NCBI GenBank assembly: GCA_030272155.1
Contig: CP126194.1
Coordinates: 5,323,501-5,387,500, forward strand
Direction: 5' to 3'
Source: Tetradesmus obliquus
Taxonomy: Eukaryota; Chlorophyta; Chlorophyceae; Sphaeropleales; Scenedesmaceae
Length of the DNA stretch: 64,000 bases
In this document: positions 22,491 to 32,676 of the stretch, one piece after another
How positions within the stretch are numbered: the first letter of the stretch is position 1
Layout of the letters: each line of letters starts with the position of its first letter
Position numbers and translations under genes: made by a program
The notes under the pieces: model-generated
The model's database searches: none
The model's input: the letters and a program-made list of their open reading frames with translations, nothing else
What the model was told of the DNA's origin: nothing

Positions 22491-23412
22491 TGATGGCTGC
22501 GACTCTGCAGCCGATCATAGAGCCGGTGCTAGTGGTTGGGTTTGGTGGAGTGTGGAGCTGCTGTGGCATCAACAGGGCTGCTGTGTGCAGATGCAAGGAG
22601 TATGCTAGAGTACGCAAAGCACTGGCAGTGCCACCGTGGCTGCTGCTGTGACACTCTTCTGTACATGCACGTACCCCCTGCAGGATGAGGGGGCAGTCAG
22701 ATGGGCGTACATGCTCATATTGTGACCTGATGAGGTGTTTGGCCGCGCCATGGTTGCCGTGTGTGGTGCGCTCGGCAGCTCACCAGCGGTCCCTTACAAG
22801 CTGACAAGCTGACAAGGACGGCAAGGTAACAGTCCACGAGGGCTCCCACCTGAAACCATACTTTGTTGCCGATGTACAGCTTGTCTACATGAAACAGGAA
22901 AGGCGGAGCTAGACCAGCCCGGGAAGCTGCCAGAGGGGCATGAGCAGCTTTTTTCCGTTCCACGCAATGCTCTCCTCCGTGTGTACATATTGAGCAATCG
23001 TAACTACCGAGAGTTGATAGAGGCTTGTTAGTGGCCTTTGCGTGCCTGGTGAGTCTGTGCCAGTTGCAGTTTCCTGCAGGCTTCACATGTGCTTTGTTGC
23101 TGCACGCAGCCCCTGCCCACCGCGGCATGCTTGCATAATCAGTTTCTGTGTATGATTATGTCTGATACGCAGCTGCTTATGCTGCATGCATTTACTGCAT
23201 TATCAGATGGACCACAGAGCGTTAGCGCTCTCCACAGTGCATATTCGGCTTGTTAGTGACTACCACCAGTGCTTTACAGCTATCTGACGGAAATCAGCTG
23301 CGTTGCCTGCTGCGTATATGCAGTGTCTGCAGCCAGGCAGCAGCTGGTGTTCAGTCACCCACAGCACTGGCGCTGACGGGCTGCAACAGCATTGCTGGCA
23401 GGGCTGGCCAGA
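22491..23412. other. Intergenic, no gene seen
   Basis: Spacer between two tandem plus-strand genes. It should contain the Fes1 3' UTR and the promoter of the TPR gene. A 137-residue minus-strand ORF (22715-23128) has no recognisable features. Confidence 0.5.
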
Positions 23413-25122
23413 ATGCAGCAGGAGCCTCAGCACCCTTGGCAGCCACGGCTGCTGCTTACAGGCTCACAGCAGCAGTGCAGCAGCACTGGGGTCAGCAGCA
23501 GCAGTAGGCGGAACTCGGGACGCAGCAGACAGCAGCCAGGCACGCTGTTGCTAGCACATATACAGACATCTGTTGCTCAGCGGCAGCAGCAGCAAGCGCA
23601 ACAGGCGCCATGGAGCTGGATGTTGGGTCAATGCTCTAATGCGCTTGGCATCCATGAGCCAGCACAGGCTGCAGGCAGCAGCAGCACTACCTTCTGTAGC
23701 GCTGCTCAGCCGAACCAGCTGGCTACGCTGGCCCTGCTACCAGATACAGGTTCGAGCAGCAGCGATAGCAGCAAGGAGCAGCAGCCACAGCAACACGTGC
23801 AGCTCGACCGATTTGAGCTGCCGCAGCAGCAATCGCAGTCTGGGCAGCAACAAGGCGCAAGCGTATGGCCACCACGGCAGCAGCAGCAAGCACGGCAACA
23901 GTCAGGCGTGCAGTATGGCAGCAACGGCAGCAGCAACAATGGCGTGTCATCACGTGCAATGGTAGCTTCAGCAGAGCCGCAGGATGGCATGAGCCAACCG
24001 CCAGGCTTGCGAGCACTAGGCAGGGCCTTTAATGGAGAGGCAGGCAGGCTGCTAGGGTTGCTGGGGGCGCAGCTGCTGGTGCATGTAGCAAACCTGCAGC
24101 GCGGCATGGCAGCGCTACAACAGCAGCAGCAGCACGGCGGGCGGCAGCAGGACGGCGAGCAGCAGCAGCAGCGGCAGGCGCCGTGGCGGCCGCGCATGCC
24201 GTGGCAGCGGCAGCAAGCGGCCGGCTCAGACGCAGCAGCAGCGGAGGCGAAGCAGCAGCAGGCGCGGCAGGCGAGCGAGGCAGCGCGGCAGTGGGTGTCG
24301 CGGGGGGTAGTGGCAGAGGCGAAGATGGAGCTGCGGGAGGCGTTAGCTTGTTACATCAACGCTGTTACGTTGGACCCTGATGACGTGGAGCTGATCTGCC
24401 GCCTGGCCAAGCAGTGGAGCGATCTGACGTATGAGGATGGCGCCACTGTGGAGCAGATTCAGGAGGTCAACACCAAGGCCATCGAGTATGCTGAGCGCGC
24501 CATCACCATGGCTCCCAAGGTGTGTAATGATTGCTTGCAGCTGGCTAGAGAATAAGCAGAATGGTTTGGTCCTGCAGCCAGGGCGGTGCTGTGCTGTCCA
24601 GGTAGACGTGCAGCCTATGCAGCAACAGGCGCCTGTTCATTGCAGCACTGCGTAAAAAACGCCGCAGTGCGTGGATGCAGCAGTCGTGGCACGCGATGGA
24701 CAGTGCAATGTGCTCTGCTGCTGTGTCAGTGGCTGAGCTTGTAGTCTCTGCTGTGCTGCACCTGCCTGCCTGCAGGCTGCTGGTGGCTACATGGCCAGCT
24801 GTGTCAGCAGGGGCCGCCTGGCGCTGTTCAGTGACAACAAGACCAAGGTGCGTGCTGCTGTTGTTTAAAGGCAGCCGCATGCACAGCAAACTCTCTGTGA
24901 ACAGCCGTGATGCAACAGCATGTCCACATCACCCAACCCCAACGGCGCCTGCATCTGCTATTTAGGCCAACCTTTTTGCATTGCCTGCCACCTGCCAGTT
25001 CTCACCAGTTGTCTACTGAGCTGCCATGCACTGGCAAACGTGGCACTGGCAACGTGCAAGGCCGCACATTCTGCATTCTGAACACATTCCAGACAGCCCG
25101 TCTATCATGCCGCCTCTGCTGC

Positions 25123-25158
<36 letters not shown>

Positions 25159-26006
25159 AGGTGCGCCTGGCCAAGGAGGCGCAGGAGGCTGCGCGCACCG
25201 CGCTGTCCCTGGAGCCGGAGAACGACCTGGCGCACCACCTCATGGGCCGCTGGCACTTCGAGATGGCGCAGATCAACTTTGTGGTGCGGCAGCTCATCAG
25301 GCTGGTGTACGGCGCGGCGCTGGCGCCCGGCAAGTTTGAGGACGCGCTGAGCGAGTTTGAGGCGGCCGTGGCGCTCAACCCCACACGGCTCATCCACAGG
25401 TGCGCATGCTGCCTGCTGTTGTGGGTGTGCACAGTATGCAATGATATTATGAACCTCTGTGGGTTGTAAACATTGGAGCCCCTGCGTGGCGCTCAACCCC
25501 ACACGGCTCATCCACAGGTGAGCCGGCCGCCTGCTGTTGTGGTGTGTTTGTAGCTGGTGGCTGTACTGCAGCTGCAAGGTGGGTTGATCCCCTGCCCCGT
25601 GCTATATGGCACTCCAACGCAAAACTCACCGCCGCAAGCGCTGCTGTGCTGCGACTGTTGTGGCCTGTGCTGCTGCCGCCAGGGTTGAGCTGGGACGGCC
25701 CTCTGCCACCTTGCTACCTGCCAACTTCCTAACACTTGATCTGCTTCTAATTCTGTTGGAGCTCTTTGGACTTGCCGCTACCTGCTAACTGTGTTGCACT
25801 GTTGTGCCCTGCGCTGCTGCATCCAGGGTTGAGCTGGGGCGCACGCACCTGCGGCTGGGTCACAAGCGCGAGGCATACGAGCACCTGAGCGCCAGCATGG
25901 GCATGGAGATTGACGATGTCAATGCCAAGCTGCAGCGGGACGACGCGGAGCTGCTGCTGGACAAGCTGAAGGGCGAGTTTGAGCGCTCAGTGAGCTGGGG
26001 AGGCTT

Positions 26007-26044
<38 letters not shown>

Positions 26045-26166
26045 GCAGCAGTGCAGGCGGGAGTGCGGCCGGTGCTGCAGGCAGTGGCGCCCTAAGTGCC
26101 AACGGCAGCAGCAGCAGCAGCAGCAGCAGTGGGACAAAGTCAGCTGGTGGTGAGCAAGAGCAGTAG
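23413..26166 (+). CDS. RMDN-type TPR protein (regulator of microtubule dynamics family)
   Basis: Exons 23413-24519, 24776-24847, 25161-25399 and 25827-26166 join in phase to about 585 residues. The TPR part matches the RMDN pattern: EAKMELREALACYINAVTLD, ELICRLAKQWSDLTY, KAIEYAERAITMAPK, SCVSRGRLALFSDNKTK, then EPENDLAHHLMGRWHFEMAQ with the family's HHLLGRW-like motif, EAAVALNPTRLIHR and ELGRTHLRLGHKREAYEHLS. Human RMDN proteins bind microtubules or organelle membranes; the role here is inferred. About 280 Gln/Ser-rich residues precede the domain, with one modest hydrophobic stretch (RLLGLLGAQLLVHVANL). The first in-frame ATG is at 23413. The tail has two Ser runs from AGC triplets (26008-26045 and 26105-26131). 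Intron 3 carries copies of both its own splice sites. Confidence 0.88.
25124..25160. repeat. CTG run forming the acceptor of TPR-gene exon 3
   Basis: A run of CTG triplets ends directly in CTGCAG, the acceptor used at 25161. Confidence 0.9.
25485..25520. repeat. Copy of an exon end and donor inside its own intron
   Basis: The last ~31 bases of TPR-gene exon 3, from GTGGCGCTCAACC to CATCCACAG, recur exactly here, 115 bp downstream of the original, followed by GTGAGC instead of GTGCGC. The copied donor matches the usual donor consensus slightly better than the original. Confidence 0.9.
25683..25788 (+). other. Candidate alternative terminal exon of the TPR gene
   Basis: A ~43-bp diverged copy of the acceptor region and start of exon 4 (original at 25797-25842) places a second CAG acceptor at 25682. 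Spliced from exon 3 in the same phase it reads RVELGRPSATLLPANF and then a strongly hydrophobic stretch LTLDLLLILLELFGLAA before TAA at 25786-25788. The normal exon 4 instead gives the last TPR helix and a Ser-rich tail. Use is predicted, not shown. Confidence 0.4.
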
Positions 26167-27947
26167 CTGGTGGCTGCTTGCTGTGTTCGTTAGCATGTTT
26201 GATTATGCCAATGCATCTCTTACAGCAGATTTTGCTATATATGCAGCATGAACTTGCTTTGGCACCGGCTTGAGCGGCGCAGGCAGCAGCTGGTGGCATT
26301 GATCGGCAACCGCCCACTCCCCGGCACCTGCCTGCTGCTGGCTCGAGCATTTGGATCGCCCTGCACACCTGCTGATGCTTTGCGCAGCACCTCTGCCTGA
26401 TTACAGGCCATTGTTGGTGAGCTGTGGCAGCCAGACTGTCAGCCAGATGGGGCATGTGCACATGTGCACGCATCAGGGGCAGCAATGAAACCAACCTGGC
26501 AGCGGTTGGAGGTTTGGTGGCAGTCTGCAAGTGCAGCTGGTCTGCTCGATTGCCTGTGTGCTGAGATTGCACAGCCTGTTTGGTGGGGGTATGGGGTGTT
26601 GCCTTGGCTTTGTGTGCGGGTCTCTCTGTGTGTTGTGTGTGGGATGCGGGAGCTGCCTGTTGATGGGGTCACGACCTGCAGATGTAGGCATGTCGCGGTA
26701 TTGCCGGTCTGTGCATGCCAGCGGTGTTTGTGCGTGCCTTCTTACTCAGGTTGGGTGTGTCCTCTGGTGTCAGCAACGACAGCGGGTTGTGGTCATGGAA
26801 GCACACTGATGCGCTTCTGTGCGCATGCTGCTGAGTCAGGCTGACAAGTGGGCTGTACGCAGTTAGAGTACACGGTGTGAACTGGTTTATCTTGCATGGC
26901 GGCGCGATGCTGCTGCTGTCGTGTGCTTGGATACAGGGGGTTCTCTGCAACTCGCGAGATCGGTTGTGCCAGGCATGCTCTTGAAGTACATGAGTTGCAT
27001 GCTGCCTTCCATTGACGTGGGCACTTCCTTCGCTGCTGTACTCCTTTTTGGCTGGTCTTACCTTGCCGGACATGTCAACATAACAATGCTGTAGTACAGC
27101 TGTGTATGGCAGAGGTGCACTGTTCGACTTGCAAAAGGAGACTGCTGTTGCATGCCTGCCCACATGATAGACATGGCATGCATCAGCGTTGTGGCCATAT
27201 GTGTTTGCTCTTTGTTTATCGCTGTTCAATTGCCATGCACTGTGCATGCAATTTTCTTTGATCACAGCATCATGCACAGTGTGACCCGTCAGCTTGCGAG
27301 GCCCACTGGTGGTTGCGCTGAACACATGTGTTGTACAAGGCGCCAGCATGCATGGCCTGTCTGGGTGCTCAAGCTGCCAGTTGCTCTTGGTGGCGCTGGT
27401 TTGTAAGCTTCAAGTCTGCACAACTTGCCCTCTACTAGCGGCAGCCGCCACCTTTACGGCTAACATTTAGCATTCGAGCCGAAGCCGGCGCCCTTTACCA
27501 CGCACTGTGCAGGTGCCCACCAGCTGCCACTTGCTCTCTACGCTAAAGCAGCGCGCACAACAGTGCCCCCAGGGGGCAAGCCAGTCAGTGCCGCTGACGA
27601 GGTGTGCAAAGCAGAGGACAGTATACTGTCGTAGTACGTACAACAAAAGCGCGCCTCTGTGCAACCTAGTGCAAGAGCTGCGGTTGTCAGCCAGCTGAGC
27701 AACCAGAGCAACATGTGTCTTGCACCTCGCAGCAACACTGCTGTCCGCCGGCTAGGCTAGCAACACAGCCGTCGCAGGCCGACAGCTTGTATATGTTACA
27801 CTTTTGCTGTGGCAGCAAAGCGAACAACACGTGTTAGCTGCAGCGCTATGCACTTCCTCAGAAGGAAAATGGCTGCAGCCTGGCTACAGCTCCTGGAGCA
27901 TGGGCTGGACCTAAACTGGTGACATGGTGATGCAGTGCTCCACCTGT
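26167..27947. other. Convergent intergenic region, no gene accepted
   Basis: About 1.8 kb between the 3' ends of the TPR gene and the TraB-like gene. A 226-residue minus-strand ORF (26669-27349) has an ATG but no motif, no neighbour-like codon bias and a composition like random translation. No repeats of note. Confidence 0.5.
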
Positions 27948-29758
27948 TCATCCTGCACTGCCTGGCTCCTGCTGACTAGCTGCTGCGCTGCCTGCCTGCT
28001 GAGTGCTGCCAGCCGTGTCAGCAGTGCTGTCATCGGCGCCGCCGCGCTCCACAACTGACTCAGCAAAGCTGCGAGGCATCCTGTCACGCCACAGCGGCGA
28101 GGCAGCATCCTGCCACATGGCTTGCAGGCCGTGCACATGCTGCCTGCCCACAACTACCAATACTGTCGGCACCTTGCCTGCTGCTGCTGCAACTGCAGGT
28201 TCCCTGCCCTGACTGCCTGCTGATGATGATGAAGAACTCTGCTCCGCTTGCTGCTGCTGCCGGACAGCGACAGAGGGCTGCAGGCCAGCAGCCTTTGCTG
28301 CTGCTGCACACAGCTCCTTGACCTGACGCGCCATGTAGCGCTGCCGTAATGCAAAGTGGGCCCACTTCAGCGGCTGCAGCCGCTGCAGCCGCTGCATTGC
28401 CTCCTGCGCCGGACAGGGTGCAAGCATTGCTGCTGAAGTGGCCCTGCTGACCTTGAACAGCAGCAGCGACTGCTGCTCGGCCGACGCCTGCCATGCATCG
28501 GCTGCGCCAGCTTGCACGGCTGCCTGCAGCTGCTGCGCCGCTGCTGCCATCTGCCTGTCCCATGCCAGCGCAGCAGGTGGCAGTAGCTGCTCATTTGCTG
28601 CCAGGTCCTTGGCTGGCTGGTATGCCTTGACATGCTGCTCATCCATTGTGAAGTTATCCAGCAGGGTCTTGACCCAGGCCTCCTGCAGCTTGAGTGACGC
28701 GTCCACGCAGCTCAGCGCGGCACCTGCAGCAGGCGCACATGGACAAACATCCCTAAACTCAGGCTACAATGCGCAAAGAGTGCAGCACAGGCAGTTGAAC
28801 TGTAGCAGTTACGCAACAACACTGACGCAACACAGTAGGGAACAACCTGCGGCATCTCTCTCTGCATGGCAATCACCACAGCCGGCACAGAGCTTGCTGT
28901 CAGGCCAGCGGCTGCCGCAGGTGTGCAGCAATCCCTGCACCCAGCTGACCAAGCCTATTTCTCTCACCAAAACCACCACAGCAGCACAGCACGCACCTTG
29001 TCCAAGCGCGTACGTGGCAGCAGCAAGCAGCTCTAGGCCAGGCAGGAAGCCGCAGCGCTGCAGCACAGGCACCAGCACCGCAGGCGCCCTTGCTAGGTCC
29101 AGGGCCCCATAGAAGCCAAAGGTCTCCCAGGGGTCCATGATGTCACGCCCAACCTTAGCGGCTGGGTGGCCTATGTCCAGCAGCTGCTGCTCAAGCTGCT
29201 GCAGCTCCAGTGTTAGCTGGGGTTGCTGCTGCTGGGTGCTGCCAGCTGCTGCCAAGCCCCTGCGCAGTGCCGGCTGCAGCGCATCTTCGTTGTCTAGCAG
29301 GGTTTGTATCCAGGGTGTGGCAGCAGCACGCCTGGCTGGCCTTCTGCAGATGTTGCGTCTGCTGGCTGCTCGATTGCAATGTAGTCGGGCTGAACTTGCT
29401 GCAGCGCAGCCTGCACAAGCTGCTCTTGCAGAGGTGCAAAGAAGCATGCCCCGACAAGCACCACGGTGCAGCCTGTCTCTGCATCGACTAGCTTGTTGTC
29501 CAGCGCATGCTGCAGCCACTGCCTGTTTGCCTGCAGCAGGGCCGATGTTACACCAGTAGTGCTGCTGCTACTGCTGGCAGTGGTGCTGCTGCTGCTGCTG
29601 CTGCTGCCGTCAGTGGTGCGTGTATTGCTCGTCTGAGGTAAAGCTTTGATACGACTGTTGAATGCTTGTCTGTGGCATGCACTGCGTGCATGGGCTCTGG
29701 CAGAGCAGCCAGCTGCTCTGCAGGTGGTGGGCTGGTGAGTAGTGGTCAACATGAACAT
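27948..29758 (-). CDS. TraB/TIKI-like domain protein, possibly organelle-targeted
   Basis: Exons are 29758-28997 (with a frame change near 29340) and 28723-27948, joined in phase at GGA-CAA-G/GT. The N-terminus is Arg/Ala/Ser/Thr-rich, as in a transit peptide. TraB-like signs are VVLVGACFFAPLQEQLV followed by PDYIAIEQP, the AHFALRQRYMARQVKEL helix, and the C-terminal VPTVLVVVGRQHVHGLQ, which matches the family's G-x-x-H-v-x-G motif. The first conserved GTxH is replaced by GACF, so a metal-ligand histidine seems absent. Near 29340 the reading frame must change by one base with no credible intron, suggesting an assembly indel or a damaged gene. Plant TraB proteins sit on mitochondrial or ER membranes; location here is not shown. 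Divergent from the next gene. Confidence 0.65.
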
Positions 29759-30273
29759 CGGCAGGGGAGTAGCAGTGCGACCAAGCCCGCAATATATTGA
29801 GATCGTGTCTTAAAAGAAGCTGTGTGATCAGTAGAGTGTTCTAGTGCTTCAACGGTATTCTGGGACCGTCAGACAGCGAACCGGCAGAAGGTATGGCATA
29901 AGGGAGCGACAAAGCACCTGCGCGGCTCCCGACACTCCTTATAGTTGCAAGTGATCACGATTCCAGGTGTGTGTCGTGAATCTGCAGACCTATCTTGATA
30001 CAGACCTTTCCAGTCGCTGCAATCAATTGCTGCCATCACTCTTTACTTGTTGGTTCACAACTACACCCATCCCATCATACCAGTTTATTACCTGTTGTTT
30101 GATTTTGTTGGGTGGGCCACGGCTAGCTCACCGAGGGCAGTGCCATCTATACAGCCTGCCATGTATTTGATGTGCGCTCTCAAGGGCTGATTCCATATTA
30201 TCCCAATCGACAACACCAGAACCTAGCGGCCACTGCTCGTGGTACTGGTGGCAGCTGTGCACAGGCATCCACT
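29759..30273. promoter_or_regulatory. Divergent promoter region, TraB-like and unknown gene
   Basis: A 515-bp spacer between two ATGs pointing away from each other, so both promoters must lie here. No specific element recognised. Confidence 0.5.
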
Positions 30274-31553
30274 ATGGCAGCAGCAGCAGTGTCACCTGCC
30301 AGTCAGGATTCTGTTAGCCCTTTCGAGCTTGCAGCCAGTCAAGCAGCAGTAGTGACAGCGCAGCCAGCATCACCAACGACTCCGCAGTATGAAGCACTTG
30401 CGCAACAGCAGCACCCACGCAGGCGGGGCCTACGTGGGTTGCTGTGTTGCTTCGGGGGCGCAGGCAGCGAGGCTGGCAGCGGCGTAGCCATCACAGAGCA
30501 GGCCAGCAGCAGCCTGGCATGCAGCACCAGCGGCCACTCCCAGGTTGGTGCCATGCCAGCACGGCACAGCTTGGACTTAGTCCTAGCACACAGCTCAGGC
30601 TCGCCGCGCAAGGCTGGCAGCATGTCGCGCCGCAGCAGCAGCCCGCGCAAGTTTGCCCTCAGCTCATCTCTGAAGCGCGCCAGCAGCAACGCCTACTCTG
30701 ACGTGGAGTGGCATGATGCTGACAGCCACTTCAGCGGTGCTGCCAGCGACCAGGAGCGGGCGCTGGAGGAGGTGGCCCAGATGGTGAAGGAGGCCTCGCT
30801 GGGGCCCCTGGGCAAGGCCGCGCCCTGGTGAGCCTTCAAGTGATAACAGTGATTCAAGTGATATAACAGTGATTTACAGGACGAGCTGAACCCACTGCTG
30901 CTCCTTCTGCTACAATGATCATGCAACTGTCTATCCTGCCAGAAGCATTTACGTCGTCACCAGGCTGCTCAGTGATGCAGTGGCGTCACTGGCCATTGAA
31001 GGCAGCTGCTTGCCGCATCTGTTCCATACAGCCGGCATACCTGACCCAGCAACACTCAAGCTCAAGCCATAACTTCTATACTGCTTGTGTGTATGCATTT
31101 ACCTTTGCAGGATCCCCGAGCCCCCGCTGGTGTTTGGCACCCCAGGCATGCAGTTTGTGCGCGTGCCGGCAGTCACCGGCTTTGCCGCGTTCTGGCTGCG
31201 CGACGACGCGCGCACCACGCCCTTCCCGCAGCCCATCGACCTCATGCTGAAGGCGTCCTTCCTGGTGCAGAAGGTGCACGCCTCCATCCCAGGCATCATC
31301 ATCGATGAGACAGCCAGCGAGCTCAGCATTGTGGCCAACCCAAAGTTCCTGCCCGCGGTGGGTGGCGTTGTGATGATGCTTGTGGCCATGCACACACATG
31401 GGTATGGACTGTTCTTTGACTGCATGCGTGCTGCAGTGCGCTGCGTGGGGTATGATGGTCGAGAGTGCCAGGAGATACATGTTCATCATGGCACAAGAGC
31501 TACAGTGTCTACAGCTGCACATGCGTTCCCGCTGCTGACAAGTGTGCCTCGCG

Positions 31554-31592
<39 letters not shown>

Positions 31593-32624
31593 AGTTCCTG
31601 GGCATTGACGGCTATGCAGAGCAGTACGACAAGAGCAACGCAACGGAGCCCAGCTGGTTCCCGCGGTGAGCAGCGCAGCAGCAGGCAGGCAGCCACCATG
31701 AGCCGCCCAATCAGTGTATGTGCTGCAGTTGCAACAGCACTTGCAACACTGATCAGCAGCGAGTACAAACGTCTGAGCATTCAGTTTGCCTCATATTGCT
31801 CGTTGTTGAGAATCCTTCAACACTCGTTCTTAGCAAGTACATGCCGGTCAGGCCTTTTGAGGCTGCGGCTGTGCTGTGGTGGTGTTCAGGCTGCACCTGC
31901 CGGCTTGTGCGCTGCGGCTCAGGCAGTGGGCTGACGCTGCTATGCCAACTGCCCCGCTTGCCTGCCTGTCTCATGTCTGACGTCACCCCCGCAGGCGCGA
32001 CCTCAAGATGGGCCGCGCGTATGGCAAGATTTACATGACTGCTGACGGCATGCTCATTGCACGCGTGTGGCAGCGGCCGGCCTTCTCTGACCGCGTGGAG
32101 ATCATCATGGAGGAGTACATGCGCCTGGAGGCAGGCGGTGACGTCATCGTGGACAAGCAGACCTGCCTGCACGTGAGTGGGGTCAACGTCGTGTGGCTGG
32201 ACCTTTCGGCAAGCGTTGTCCCTACTGCAATGACTCATAATATGCAGGGCAGCATGCATACGAGCTCACCTGGGGCTGCCTGGATGGGCCAGCACTGCAA
32301 CCACTGGCGTGTGCACACATAAGGAGAGGAGGTGCATGGTGTGCCTGCATGTTGACAAGGTGGCAGCATAAGGTCAGGCGCAGAGCGCTGCTGTGAGTTG
32401 CAGCAACCTACGCTGGGCTGCTGTAGATCAGCGGCAGCACAGGAAGGTGTGTGAGTCGGCTGCCATCGCATGAGACTGCACACCACGATCACATGCGCTG
32501 TCCACTCACCTCATTTTGTGCTGTCGCTGCCGCTGGTGGTGCTGGTGTGCTGCAGGTGGAGTCGGGCAAGCGTGCCACGCAGTACCTGGTGGGCTTCAGG
32601 CGGCCCCTGCCTGACAAGCAGTGA
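30274..32624 (+). CDS. Five-exon protein of unknown function
   Basis: Exons 30274-30827, 31111-31357, 31595-31665, 31995-32172 and 32556-32624 join in phase to 372 residues. The first ~185 residues are low-complexity with a basic CCFG patch (RRRGLRGLLCCFGG) and many Ser-Pro-Arg sites (SGSPRKAGSMSRRSSSPRKF), as in a phosphorylated regulatory region. The rest looks like a folded, beta-rich domain: PPLVFGTPGMQFVRVPAVTG, FPQPIDLMLKASFLVQKVHA, KMGRAYGKIYMTADGMLIAR, VWQRPAFSDRVEIIMEEYMR. There is no signal peptide or membrane segment. I do not recognise the domain. Exon 3 is preceded by a CTG run ending in the acceptor. Confidence 0.75.
31555..31594. repeat. CTG run ending in a splice acceptor
   Basis: About 13 CTG triplets end in CTGCAG, the acceptor of exon 3 of the unknown gene. 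Confidence 0.9.
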
Positions 32625-32676
32625 GCTGGCAGGCCCGCTGAGCTGGCAGGCCCGCTGAGCTGGCAGACCTGCTGAG
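32622..32676. repeat. 17-bp tandem repeat starting at a stop codon
   Basis: Three copies of TGAGCTGGCAGGCCCGC (the third with substitutions) begin at 32622, 32639 and 32656. The first TGA is the stop codon of the preceding gene. Confidence 0.85.

Noticed and set aside
22715-23128. 137-residue minus-strand ORF
   Set aside because: No family features and unlike neighbouring codon use; probably chance.
26669-27349. 226-residue minus-strand ORF with an ATG
   Set aside because: No motif, random-looking composition, and located in a convergent 3' region; length alone is not enough.
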